From Neocallimastix lanati (nom. inval.) (taxonomy: Eukaryota > Neocallimastigomycota > Neocallimastigomycetes > Neocallimastigales > Neocallimastigaceae), in assembly GCA_016946835.1 (NCBI GenBank), contig JACVTC010000103.1:353501-417500 (forward strand): 64,000 nucleotides of DNA, in the 5' to 3' direction. This document shows positions 41,821 to 53,839 of the stretch, one piece after another. The position numbers and the translations under genes were made by a program. The number at the start of each line of letters is the position of its first letter. The stretch's first letter is position 1. The notes below the pieces were generated by a model that was not told where the DNA came from, made no database searches, and worked only from the letters and a program-made list of their open reading frames with translations.

Positions 41821-42030
41821 TCCGGGTTAGGTTATACTGAGTCTGTACGAGAAAAAGCGTACTAGGAAATTCTCAAGCAATACTATGCATATCAGAGCTG
41901 AACACTCAGTAAGGCCGTCCAGCAGGGACAATATCCGCCTATGTGAAAGTATATGAAAGTGTTGTGACTACTTCAATATTCTCATGCCCTCTTCAAGACA
42001 TGAAAATAAAGTCGGTTTATAACAGAAGTT
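41821..42030. other. Unassigned G+C-richer block, possible structured RNA or short retroposon
   Basis: About 200 bp with normal base composition in an A+T desert. ACTGAGT (41838-41844) can pair with ACTCAGT (41905-41911), and GAGAA (41850-41854) with TTCTC (41870-41874) inside it. No open frame is credible, no tRNA fold, and no match to U1, U2, U5, U6 or 5S RNA that I can recognise. It lacks an evident poly(A) tail and target duplication. Confidence 0.4.
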
Positions 42031-42780
42031 AAAAATATATATAAAACTATATTAATTTATTCTAAATTTAAAGTTAAATTGATATTGATGCATATTATAG
42101 ATGATTTAGTAAAAAAAATAAAAAAGAATTTAATCAAAACATATTACGTTAGTATGACTATGTATTTTTGTACTAACAGTAGTAATAAACAATATTTGAT
42201 ATTTATTAAAAAGTTACTCTTTTTTATTATTTATCAGTTATTATTATTTATCAGTTATTATTATTTATTAGTTATTATTATTTATTAGTTATTATTATTA
42301 TTTATTTTTCTTTATTCTTTATTACTTATTTATTCTTTATTATTATTTATTATTAAATATTTAATATTTTTTTTTATTAACTATTTATTAAAAATTTTTT
42401 TATTTATTTTTTTATTTAAATTTTTATTAAAAGGTTTATTTTGAAATTACAATTATCATTACAATTACATAAAATTTTAAAGCAATACATACAAAAGGCG
42501 GCTTAAATAATACAAAGCAACATGTAACACAATTTATACATTTCATACATTTCGCATTAGACAAACATATAATAATAAAGAAATAAATTATTTTAACTAA
42601 GTGTAAACAACAAGAATTTATTTAAATTTTCTTATAATTGTGAAGACAATTTTTTTTATTAAATATAATCTTTTTTTTTTTACTTTCAGTGAAAATATAT
42701 ATTTATATATATTTTAATATATTAAATATAATATATATTTTAAATGTAATATTTATATTATGATCTTAATTCATATACAT

Positions 42781-42821
<41 letters not shown>

Positions 42822-43190
42822 AAAATTATCTTTTTATTAATTTTACCCACAATTATATATAATTTTAATATTTTTATTTGATTTTTAAAAATAATAAATT
42901 CGGATAATAAATGCAATTAATAATATATATATATATATATATTTATATTATTATGATCATTTTAGATTTCTTATAATTATAATAATATTATTAGATATAA
43001 TATCTCATATTTTACATATTAAATCTATTATATAGTAATGATTTATTTTTTATAAGTTAAATGTATAATTTTTAAAATAATATATATCTTATTATTATTA
43101 TTATTATCACTCTAACACAAATTCAAAATGCTATAATTTTTAAATGTAAAAACTATAAAAATATTTAAACTTAAAAAAAAAAAAAAAAAA
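42031..43190. other. Gene-free A+T spacer
   Basis: Contains a 3-4 copy TTATTATTTATCAG/TTATTAG repeat at about 42225-42300 and a 37-base T tract at 42784-42817. No coding signal. Confidence 0.5.
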
Positions 43191-43194
43191 AAAA

Positions 43195-43476
43195 ACTAGG
43201 TCCCTTTGAGATCATACAAATAGTTTTATATTTCTTTCCAAATCAAACCATAAAAATCCATAATAAAGATTCATCTAGTTATATATATCTTTAATATTAA
43301 ATAATACTATAAAGATAATTTCGGAAGTACTAAACAATCACCTTTCCTATTATTGATGATAATGAAAAATATGAAATAGAAGAAATTTTAGATGAGAGAA
43401 ACCGTTATTTGAAAATTCAATATCTTATAAAATGAAAAGTTTGTTCTTTAAATGAAGCATCAGTTCTAAATTTTTA
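43195..43476 (+). pseudogene. Chromovirus pol remnant: integrase end and chromodomain
   Basis: LGPFEIIQIV at 43198-43227 matches the integrase C-terminal LGPF motif (compare LGPFKIIEKG in element 3). Then at about 43349-43476 comes a chromodomain: YEIEEILDERNRYLKIQYL, followed by IK and a stop exactly where the family has the Trp of VKWKGY, and then SLNEAS for the usual L-x-x-A-T. So one TGG-to-TGA change and further decay. Element 3 lacks such a domain, so this is a different lineage. Confidence 0.72.
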
Positions 43477-43661
43477 ATGTATATAAATTGAAATCTTTAA
43501 TTCTTTATTTATATCTAAATATATATATTCTCGAGAATCAAGTACTTTATATTCTTTTAATATAACCATTATAAGATGAAACATCTTTTTTATTTTTATT
43601 TTTATTTTTATTTTTATTTTTATTTTTATTTTTATATATTTGATGTTATGTGTTGTATCAA

Positions 43662-44085
43662 CTAATAATAACATACTAATGTTAACCGATGATTGAATAT
43701 ATCAAATATGATTTTTATTAGAAGAGAAAGAATTAAGAGTTTTACTAATAAGATAAGATTATGCAATGTATTTTTTGAAAGTTTAAAGAACTGAAATGAA
43801 CCAAAGTTAAGAGGCTTAGTCATGATAGTTGTATAATTATTAAATCTTAGTGATATACCGTTATTATTCGCCCATTTAAAGACATGTTTACGAAGTATTT
43901 TTATTTTAGTATTAATTGAAGTAACAAAAAATGATATAGTAGGCAAATAAAAAACCATAATAAATTTTTATTACTAATACTAACACTATATTAATCACAT
44001 ATGTCTAATATCTATCATTAATAATCTAATTAAATAAGATGGGGGATAAGGAACTACCTTATTGAACTTTGCAATGTTTACTATA
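43662..44085 (-). pseudogene. LINE reverse-transcriptase remnant
   Basis: On the minus strand, 44085-44010 reads C-K-V-Q-stop-G-S-S-L-S-P-I-L-F-N-stop-I-I-N-D, the RT motif QGxxLSPILFNxxIND with two stop mutations. Further on, 43900-43800 gives FKWANNNGISLRFNNYTTIM, parallel to EWAKFNMMNFGINKCATMV in the intact LINE. The catalytic ADD segment between them is not recovered. It is an older LINE copy of another subfamily. Confidence 0.68.
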
Positions 44086-45414
44086 CTCATCCATAAGCAT
44101 GTCAAGAAAATATGAAAGAGTTTTAAATGATAAAAATTATAAAGGAACTTTTTAATAAAAGTTAACTTATATATTAAAATAAGTAATAGAATTATTGGAA
44201 TTACTATTAATTAAAATGTATTTCGGTTAAAATTTCAATGAAAAACTAATAATATTAATAAATGTATTTTTATGCTTTTCTCATTTATATTAATATTTAT
44301 TTAATTTTTTTTTATATATTTATAATTATATTTATTTTAATTTTATTAAACTTTTTTTAAAATTAATATCATTTTACGAATTGTAAAAAGATAGATTATA
44401 ATAAATATGTTATTTCATTATTAATTTATTTTCTTACAAGTGATTGGTTATATTACAGTAGATTAAAAAAAAAAAAGAAATTCTTTTTTCTAAATAAATA
44501 ATTAAAAATATTTTCTCCAAATAAAATATAATTTAATTTAAATTATATTTATTTTATTTAATTTGAATGCTATTTTAATTTATAATAAATTTATTTAATA
44601 AAAATATTATCACTTTTCTTAATATATAATTCATAATGTTCTTATTTTATTATATAGGATAAAATTTAACCTCCTTTTATATTAAAATAAAATGAACTTC
44701 CATATTATAAGCTATGAAAAATAGATATTAATAATTTTAATATATAAAAATATTGATTTGGCTATTTTTGTTTTTATAATTATACATATTCAATATAAAT
44801 ATATAAATATATAAATATATAAATATATAAATATGTATAAGAAAATAAATATAAAAATTAATAAATATTAAAATATTTAACTATTATATACTTTATTAAT
44901 GAAATGCTTATAATTAATAATATTTAAATAATGTATAAAAAAAGAAATTCAATTTTATCAAAAGTTTTATTCATAATGTAGAAAAAAACTTCTGAAAAGA
45001 AAAATCACAAAAATAAAAATGCAGAAGAATTAAAGAATAAAATATTGAAATTTTAATTTTATTAGTAATACTAACATACGAAACATAAATAAGAATTAAT
45101 TATATATAAGAATTTATCATATATAAAAATTAAATATATTGAAAATACAAAAAATTCATATTGCAAAATACAAAATGAAAAAAAAAAATAAAAAAAAAAA
45201 ATTAAAACTCTTACTTTAGAAGTTAGGAAACTATCATAACAATATTTTTTCAAAAAAAAAGAAAAAAAAAATTTTTTTTAAAGAGACATTCTACATTTCA
45301 CATATAATAGCCTAAATACTAAAATTTTGCTCTATTAAAAGTTATTATAATTTCAATATTTATTAAATAAAATAATAAAATTTAATTCTTTTTGTAAAAC
45401 ATATTTATATAGGT

Positions 45415-45445
<31 letters not shown>

Positions 45446-45658
45446 GATATAAAATAAGATCCATTATTTTTCTTTAACAAAAATAATTGAAATATATATA
45501 ACATTTTTTTATTATAAAATTTATATTTTAATGCTATAATTTAATTAATTAAACCTTTTTTTTTTTTTTAATATACTTAATAATCATAATACACACACAA
45601 AAAACAAAACAAAACGAAACCAAAAAAAAAAATTTAATTAATTTTTATAATAAAGTAG

Positions 45659-45699
<41 letters not shown>

Positions 45700-45940
45700 T
45701 TATTTATATGTCAATAAAATATTTATAGATTTAAGTAAAAATACTTTAATAATTTAAATATATATTAATTATGAGTATTTTAGATAGTATCATATCAATT
45801 TTAATATTGATTTATTAGAATTATATAGTAAAAATGGAAATAAAAAGGTTTCAATATATATTTTAGATTGTATATAATATAAAATAAAAAATAATTTATT
45901 TATAAATATTTTAAATATTCTTTACATAAAATATTAAAGT
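44086..45940. other. Gene-free A+T spacer
   Basis: AATATATA repeats at 44800-44835 and T/A tracts (45417-45445, TA run 45664-45692). No coding frame of credible composition. Confidence 0.5.
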
Positions 45941-46149
45941 ATAAAGAAATGTAGATGATGATAGTATAGAGATATTTTTTAAAAATCTTAAATAACTTGT
46001 ATGTAAATTAATGCCTTTATGATGTAAATTATTTAATTATCTTTTTTTTTTAATTAAATGTATAAAAATATTTACATACAATAAAATATATAAAAATAAG
46101 CAGAAATTTAATAGAAAACCATATTAAGGCTCTTCCAAATGAAATAAAG

Positions 46150-46194
<45 letters not shown>

Positions 46195-46303
46195 CTTAGA
46201 GAAAACTATATTTAATCTATAATAGTAATAAAGTTACATGTTTTAAATGAAAAATAATAAATAAAATACATGAAAAGAAAATATTATATATTATAAAATT
46301 ATA

Positions 46304-46420
46304 AAAGTGCGTTAGAAGCAACAGTTTCTAAATTTTCCCATTCATCGATGATAACACCACGTCCATTATTGCGAATAATAATTTCAGTATTAGTGTTATC
46401 AATTGAATCTTTATCAGATC
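46304..46420 (-). other. Short coding-like segment on the minus strand
   Basis: Minus-strand frame of about 38 codons without bias toward low complexity, including EIIIRNNGRGVIIDEWENLE, ending in TAA at 46304-46306. It could be the last exon of an unknown gene or part of the surrounding debris. Upstream the frame is closed after about 40 codons. Family not recognised. Confidence 0.35.
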
Positions 46421-46741
46421 TTTATTTCGACGTTGAGAAATAAAGCATCTTAAAAATCTTGAAGATTTGTATATAATATTTATATCTCTATATAATACCA
46501 AAATAAAAAAGAAAATAAATACTACCAAAAATTTTTATTATTAATAAAATCAATGTTTATTATAAATATATTTATGTATTTAGTTAACTATTAAAATATA
46601 ATAATCTTTAAATGAAAATAATATCAAAGTCTTTCCCAAAGAAATAGTTAATATAACAAAATTTCAGATTTTCTATGTAAAATAAAAGTTAAAAAAAATA
46701 GTAATAATAATAAAATATATATCTTCATCATTATTATTTTA

Positions 46742-46917
<176 letters not shown>

Positions 46918-47258
46918 TATTCATATTGAGATAATGGGGAAAGTAAATTTGAAACTTTTTCAAAAGAGATAAAAATTTTTGTAAATCTTATATAAGAATT
47001 TATATTTATAAAGTTATACAATATATATATCTCAATAAAAATCGTATTAATTAAAAAAGAAATAAATTTTATTACATTAGATAATACTTTTACTAAATTA
47101 ATATTTTATTTTAAAATATTATATATTTAAAAAATTAAAATATAAGATATTTAAAGTGAGGTAACGTTACAGCTTTTCCAAAAAAGATTAAATCTCTTAA
47201 AAATCTTAAAATATTACCTGTGTTAAAAAAAATCTATATATAAAAAAAATTTTTTTTT

Positions 47259-47292
47259 TTTGCAGCCACAATTATTGCGAACTTTAACTTTA
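47259..47292 (-). repeat. Poly(A)-ended retroposon tail, copy 3 (inverted)
   Basis: Minus strand reads GTTAAAGTTCGCAATAATTG, TGGCTGC, then a run of A. Same block as at 35571 and 35714. Confidence 0.5.
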
Positions 47293-47622
47293 TTTACTTA
47301 TTCATTTATTAATTACATAAAAAGCACAGAATGAATAAGTAAATAAAAAGCACAGAATTAATAAATAAATAAATAAATAAAAAAAAAAAAAAATAATAAT
47401 AAATATTATTTGTCCAATTGGAATATAATGATATTTTAAATAGTAATGTGAAGTAGAAAAAAGTAATATTCAAAAATAAAGTGAATAAATAAATTCAGAA
47501 AAAAGTTTATAGGCAACCAAATCACACTTCCATATCACTTATCTGAAAAGAAATTATGGTCATCTCCTTCAGAGACATTGGCCCTACTAACCTATCTTAC
47601 TGCGTTTTCAGCGTTGAAATAG

Positions 47623-47682
47623 CTTTCGAAAACGCATCTTGAGTACGCCGCCTTAGACCAACTCGGCCATCCCGGCTTGATC
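47623..47682 (-). ncRNA. tRNA-Leu(CAA)-like 5' fragment between 12-bp repeats
   Basis: Minus strand from 47676: acceptor strand GCCGGGA, then TGGCCGAG...GGTCTAAGGC (D arm and Pol III A box), then anticodon stem and loop with CTCAAGA, anticodon CAA. The variable arm, T arm and 3' acceptor of a leucine tRNA are missing, so it is not a functional tRNA. The 60-bp insert is flanked by identical 12-bp copies of GCGTTGAAATAG (47611-47622 and 47683-47694), which looks like a target duplication or a short tandem rearrangement. The adjoining block 47505-47610 is also G+C-richer than the surroundings and could be the body of a tRNA-derived SINE. Confidence 0.6.
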
Positions 47683-47757
47683 GCGTTGAAATAGTAATAT
47701 TTAAAGAAAATTTTAAAAGTTTGATTATAAACATACACTTTTATAAGAATTTTAAAG

Positions 47758-47788
<31 letters not shown>

Positions 47789-47882
47789 TTTTTTTTTGAA
47801 TAATTATAAGGATGACAAATGGTACAAAACTAAATATAAATATGTATATTAAATCTTGAATATGATTTAAAATATAAAAAAA

Positions 47883-48081
<199 letters not shown>

Positions 48082-48211
48082 CAAAAAATAATAATAATCA
48101 AAAACATTATTTAAAAAATATAGATAAACCAAAAAAAAAAAAACTCAATAATTTTTTTTAAATTTTATAAATAATTTTTAAAATAAAAAATCATATTATA
48201 TTTTTAGGTTT

Positions 48212-48242
<31 letters not shown>

Positions 48243-48315
48243 TATATTATTTGCATCTTTAATTACTTTTTTATTTTTATTATTATTATTATTTTTGTAT
48301 ATTACATAGATTGCT

Positions 48316-48369
<54 letters not shown>

Positions 48370-48671
48370 TCTAAATGCTTTTGCTATTTAATGTCATATT
48401 TAAAATTTTTAAAACATTATAACTTGTCTTTTATTATAAATAATATTAACTTTTTTTTAAAATATATTTTGTCCTTTTTTTTATTAGATTTGTTAATAGC
48501 ATTATTGCCATTATTAATAATATTTTTTTTTATAAATAATATTAATTAATATAAAAGAGATAGCGATAATTGTATCATCTATTATTGTTTAAATTATAAA
48601 CATAAAAATGATGATGCTATTATTAAAAAAAAAAAGAAAGCTTTTGTTTTTATAATCATTTCAAAAAAAAA

Positions 48672-49616
48672 TTACTTTAAATTCTTAGTGAAGAATTCCT
48701 TTAATTTATCGAATGGAACAATGTTATTATTATTATCATAGAAATCAATATGTTGAGCCCATTCAATAACAAGTAATTCTTTTGGATTAGGTGCCTTCTT
48801 GTAAATTTCATCAGTGAATGGTTTAGTTACATCCTTGTCACCAGTAATGAAAAGAATTGGTCTTGGAGATATTTCATCAATATAGTTAAGAAGGTTAGCA
48901 TTAAGGAATGTTAAGTTACTAGTTGTAGTGAAATCTTTAATAGAGTTCTTGTGCCAACCACGTTCAAGACCGTAAAAAGCAAAGAACTCTTGCCATAATG
49001 GTTGTAAACCATCTGGAATTTCATCTACCGGTTTTTCTGGATACTTAGTTTTGCATTCGGCCTTACCAGCTTCAGCATCAGCCCATCTTTGCTTAGCTAA
49101 TTTATCCTTAATACCAGCAACGATTGATTTATCGGGAACTTGACGAGCAAGTTGAGACATATCAATAATTCCAATAGAACTAACAGCCTTAATTCTTGGA
49201 TCCATAGCAGCAGCAGATAAAGCAAAAGCAGCACCTCCACAAATACCAATAACACCTATTTTTTCTCTATCAACATAGGCAACCTTTGTACCTAAATAAT
49301 CGACAGCAGCGCTGAAACTTTCAGTAAATAATTCGGGACTAGCAACTTGGCGACCTTCACCCTTGGATTCACCCATACCAATTTGGTCGAAGGTTAAAAC
49401 AACAAAACCTCTTTGGGCTAATTCATCACCATAAACACAAACTTGTTCCTTTACACTACCGTATGGAGCACCAATAATAAGAGCACTAACTTTGGTTTTT
49501 TTGTCTAAAGTTTTGGCGTAATATAAATCACCTGCTAAAATGGTTCCAAAACGGTTTGGGAAGGTAACTTTTTCTCTGTTAACCTTGTCACTCAATGGTT
49601 TAATGTATCCTGACAT
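48672..49616 (-). CDS. Alpha/beta hydrolase with cysteine nucleophile (dienelactone-hydrolase/YcjY-like)
   Basis: 314 residues, one exon. Typical fold landmarks: strand and oxyanion region at 45-53 (ALIIGAPYG), GDELAQRGFVVLTFDQIGMG at 63-82, nucleophile elbow GICGG with Cys126, acid Asp in ITGDKD (260 or 262), and His289 in WAQHIDFYD. Cys instead of Ser at the elbow is characteristic of dienelactone hydrolases and of a group of bacterial hydrolases such as E. coli YcjY. An acyl or ester substrate is likely but unknown. No signal peptide, so cytosolic. Close similarity to bacterial proteins and lack of introns suggest horizontal transfer. Alternative: a peptidase S15-like enzyme; the short length argues against it. 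Confidence 0.9.
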   Translation of the reverse strand: MSGYIKPLSDKVNREKVTFPNRFGTILAGDLYYAKTLDKKTKVSALIIGAPYGSVKEQVCVYGDELAQRGFVVLTFDQIGMGESKGEGRQVASPELFTESFSAAVDYLGTKVAYVDREKIGVIGICGGAAFALSAAAMDPRIKAVSSIGIIDMSQLARQVPDKSIVAGIKDKLAKQRWADAEAGKAECKTKYPEKPVDEIPDGLQPLWQEFFAFYGLERGWHKNSIKDFTTTSNLTFLNANLLNYIDEISPRPILFITGDKDVTKPFTDEIYKKAPNPKELLVIEWAQHIDFYDNNNNIVPFDKLKEFFTKNLK

Positions 49617-51139
49617 TTTTATATATACTAGATATTTAATGTACCATTACAATATTATGTTTTGTTTATATAAGTATTCCAAGTTGTAAAAGATAATAAT
49701 ACATTTATTTTTGAAATATTATTTATTTTTGATATATATAAATTGTAAAAATTATAAATAATTAATTAAATAAATATTAAAAAATAATTAATAAAACATC
49801 TTTCAATCTATTTTATATTATTATTATTATTTTTTCGAATGTAAAATACTTTATTTTTTTTTAATACTTTTTTATTTATTTATACTTTATTTATATTATT
49901 TTTTATTAATCTATTTTTCTGTTTACTATATTTTTATTTTTTTTATTTTTATTTTTTTTTTGTTTATTTATTTTATTATTTTTGCCTAAATTTATTTAAA
50001 TTAATTAATTATACATATATTTTGTTTATATTTATAATTATATTCATAATTATTTTTTTTTGGTTATTATTATACTATAAATACAAAATATTAAATTATT
50101 ATTAAAAATAATTTTATATACTTATTTATATATTTATATATATATATTATTTTTTACTAACCTTCCTTTTTCTTTTTTTAATTTAAAAAAAGATTGTAAT
50201 TATGATAGAAAACTAAAATTCCTTTAAAAAAAAAAATTAAAAATAATTTATCATTTATATATTTTTATATAAATGATAAAATTTTTTAATAATTTAAAAT
50301 AATAATATAATTGAAATTAATTATTAATTAATAAATCTTATAAAAAAAATAAAAAAGAATTTTTAATATTATTAAAAAACATTAAAACATTTTAATTTAT
50401 TATTATTAATATTATTATATTTAATACTAATTAAAGTTTAATATAATTGAAATGTATACATTAATGTATAATTTTTGTAATTAAGATTTCATAATTCTAA
50501 ATTTTTTTTTTTAATTATTTTATTTTTTAATTTATTTATTATTTATTAATTAAATAATTAAAATTAATTAGTTTTTTTTTTTTTTTTTTAATGTATCTTA
50601 CATACAATTTTATTTTTTGTTAAGCCTTCCAATAAGAATTTGCGAATATGCGAAAAATTTTAAGGCATTGCCTTTGAAAATGATTTCTAAATTTATAGAG
50701 GGTTATTATTCTTTTAAAGAGATAAATAAATCAATAAATATTTGATAAATATTATTCAAATATTAAATAAATAATAAATAAATAAATAAATAAATAAATA
50801 AATATATAATAAATAATAAATAATAAATAATAAATAATAAATAATAAATAATAAATAATAAATAATAAATAATAAATAATAAATAATAAATAATAAATAA
50901 TAATAATAATAAATAATAAATAGTAATAAAGGTAAAATTAGGGGAGAGTTGCATTTCGTTAAGTGGAATATTGATGTAAATAAATGAATAAATAAATAAA
51001 TAAAAATTCAAAATAATTTTTTTTAAACTTGCTTTTTATTAATTAAAGAATATTTTAATATTTTGTAAAAAATAATATTACAATAACAATATTTTAATTA
51101 TATATATATTTTTAAAATAATAATATTCAAAAAAGTATA
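49617..51139. other. Gene-free A+T spacer
   Basis: 5' flank of the hydrolase gene, then TA-rich DNA. A TAAATAA array of about 20 copies is at 50765-50910, and 50600-50720 is slightly G+C-richer with no clear frame. Confidence 0.5.
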
Positions 51140-52079
51140 TTTTAATGTTCTTAAGCTAACCTAATCCAATAAAGATTAAAAATACTTTAATCGATATTGT
51201 ATTTATTCATTTTTTTTTTAAAATCATTTTTACTATTAAAAAACTATTATTATTATATATGACAGAATTCATTTGGTCAATTTTGTGTCATTTCTTAATA
51301 ATTTATCATTAATCAATAATTTTAATATTTAAATCATTTTTAAGCATCTCAACCATAATTCGATGAAATCATTTCTAACACTTTTTTTTTTAATAAAATT
51401 TCCATTTTTTTGTAATGCTTAACTAAAGCCTTGACTTCCTCAGTCTGTATTAATTTTTTTTTTTTATTTTTTAAAATACAGCAGTTCTCCTTTCGTAGTC
51501 AATGTAATATTTGGATTCTTCTTTTTGTAATTCCAATAATAATTGAAAAAAAGTTGGCTTTTTTGCAAATAATTTTTTTAAGTATTTATTAAAAAATTCT
51601 GAAACATTATTTGTAATATGCTCAATATTATCATAATAATTCCAATTTTCAGTTTCATAGCTAATTAAATATGTTTTTTTTTTTTTTTAAAAAAATATTT
51701 TAAAAATTCTAAAAATTGATATATTGGGAATTTCATCAAATATTGTTATATTAGGAGGTAGCTGTTTTCTTCTACTTCTTGTTACATGAGATTTAATTGA
51801 ATTATATCTAGGACATATAAGACCTAAACCTTGAGAAATTTCATCATATTTACGTTTTATATTTACATTAAAAGGAATTGAACTATTTAAAATTTCATCT
51901 GTAATTTTATTTTTTACAATTGATTTAGCTGCTTCAAATTTATTTTCAAGATGATTATGTGAGTCATCATATTCTAAGATTTGATTCTCATTGTTTAAAA
52001 TAATGAAAGATGGACATTTATTTAATGTTTTATATTCAGTACATTTATATTTTTTTATTTTAATTGCCTTTCCTTTTGG
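51140..52079 (-). pseudogene. MULE transposase with FLYWCH zinc finger, decayed
   Basis: Minus strand 52079-51720 is open for about 120 codons: FLYWCH-type finger (C in YKCT, C in KCPSF, then SHNHLE giving HxH), then KRKYDEISQGLGLICPRYN and RRKQLPPNITIFDEIP, the normal bridge to the catalytic domain. It then jumps to carboxy-end pieces: FFNKYLKKLF and PTFFQLLLELQKEESKYYID (about 51610-51490) and TEEVKALVKHYKKME (about 51450-51406). The catalytic core is deleted, and no start codon joins the finger (a stop lies just upstream). So it is a non-functional Mutator-like element remnant; terminal inverted repeats were not found. Confidence 0.8.
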
Positions 52080-53530
52080 ATGAAGGATTAATTATCCAAA
52101 TCTTATTTTTTAATTCTTTTATATTTTAAATAAATCCTTTTTTTTTTTTTTAGTGAAATATACAGTATTTATGAGATTATTATATTTTTTAATATATATA
52201 AAGTATAAAAATTTTTATATTATAATTTTATATTTATTTTATATTTAATAACTATTATTTTCATCGTTATTATAAAAATATTAATATTGATGTTTCTGTA
52301 ATTATTGCTACAGTTTATATTATTTATTTATTATTTATTATATATTATTTATCATTAATTTATAACATAAAAGTCTATAAGAAAAACTATTTTATGTTTT
52401 TCTAAAGTAGTTTTATATTATTTTTATTAATTCATTTATATATATATATTTATAAATAATAATAATTATTATTTATAATTATAATCGTCGTTATTATTAT
52501 TAATGACAATCCTTTTATAATTATTACTATACTGTTTATATTATTTTTTATTTTATTATTCATTATTTATCAATTATTTATTATTTATCTATTTAAACTG
52601 ATATTTGTAAAGATATGAAAAAATTTTTTTTATTTTTAAATATTTAAAAATTTACTTTAAAAATATATCAATATTAATAATATTTGATTTTATTTATTTA
52701 ATTATTTATTTAATAATTTTCAATTTGGTGAAATGCAACATTTTTTAATACGCCACACCATACAATTAGGTTTTATAAGAAATGTCTATAAATAACTAAC
52801 CTTATAATTACAATTTAAGTAAAATCAGTTCTATTGATACTAGATCAAAAAAAATATTTAAAATCAAGAAGGGGGGGGGGGATCAGGATTACCCTGCTTT
52901 GATTTTAAAAAAAAAAAAATTCTTTTAATAAAAATCCTTTTTTTATTAATTATTTATTAATATTTTTAAATTACTTTAATTATATATTTTTATTTTAAGA
53001 ATTTTTGTAATATTTATATTTTTTGTAAATTTAAACTATAATTATTTGTTTATAAGTTAAATAATTTTATATCAATAATTCATTTTAGTTTTAATTTTAT
53101 AAATAGGATAATATAATATTTAAATATAATTTAATTATAAATAATTATAAAATAAATATATAGAAAATAGTTTTTACTACTTTCTTTGATATCTTTAAGT
53201 TTAATAAAACATTCTTAAAGATTAATAAAATAAATTTAATAATCTTTAGTTTTTTTAATAATATTTGTAATTATTTTCAAAAATAAAATAAAATTTTTAT
53301 AATATTTAATTAATAATTTTAATAGTAAATTTGATAATATATAATTAATAAATTTTTATAATAATTAATTTTTAATAATAAATTTTATAATATTTAATTA
53401 ATAATTTTAATAATAAATTTTATAATATCTTAAAAAATATATAATTTTTAATATTTACAATAGTATTTTAATATACACTTATGTTTAATAATATAAACAA
53501 TAAATTAATTAATTACAATTTATTTAAAAT
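52080..53530. other. Gene-free spacer with a G11 hairpin
   Basis: Mostly A+T. At 52860-52905 lies AAATCAAGA, a run of eleven G (52871-52881), ATCAGGATTACCCTG and CTTTGATTTT, then poly(A). The outer parts can pair as AAATCAA/TTGATTT. The reverse complement contains GGGTAATCCT, also found at 53531-53541, so it may be the start of a related short retroposon. Confidence 0.45.
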
Positions 53531-53740
53531 TGGGTAATCCTTGTCAGAGAGGATTATAGTTTCCAGCTCCTCTGGGATGGCAAGGAGGTGACTTGTATTT
53601 GGCTCAGTTTTCCTTTGAGGATGACATAGAGTGCTTTTATACGGGTGTTTCTTTGCTGTCGACGTCGTACCGGTAAGGAAGTTAAACATACACTCATATT
53701 ATATGGGGGAGACATAAGTCTTCAGTCTAAAAAAAAAAAA
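53531..53740 (+). mobile_element. Short poly(A)-tailed retroposon (SINE-like) inside a copia LTR
   Basis: A 210-bp block of balanced composition begins TGGGTAATCCTTGTCAGAG and ends TAAGTCTTCAGTCT plus 14 A. The left flank AATTTATTTAAAAT (53517-53530) nearly repeats on the right as AATTTAATTTAAAAT (53741-53755), an approximate target duplication. No long frame. No clear Pol III A/B boxes, so it could equally be the 3' end of a LINE. It lies within the 3' LTR of the copia remnant and is thus younger than it. Confidence 0.6.
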
Positions 53741-53839
53741 AATTTAATTTAAAATATTTCAAAATAAATTTTGTTATATTTTAACATTATCCTGTCAAAC
53801 TTAGTTTTCTGATTTATCAAAAATATTGTTTGAGAATTT

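Noticed and set aside
47530-47680. Complete tRNA-Leu gene with intron
   Set aside because: The T arm and 3' acceptor TCCCGGC could not be found within 150 bp, so only a 5' fragment is called.
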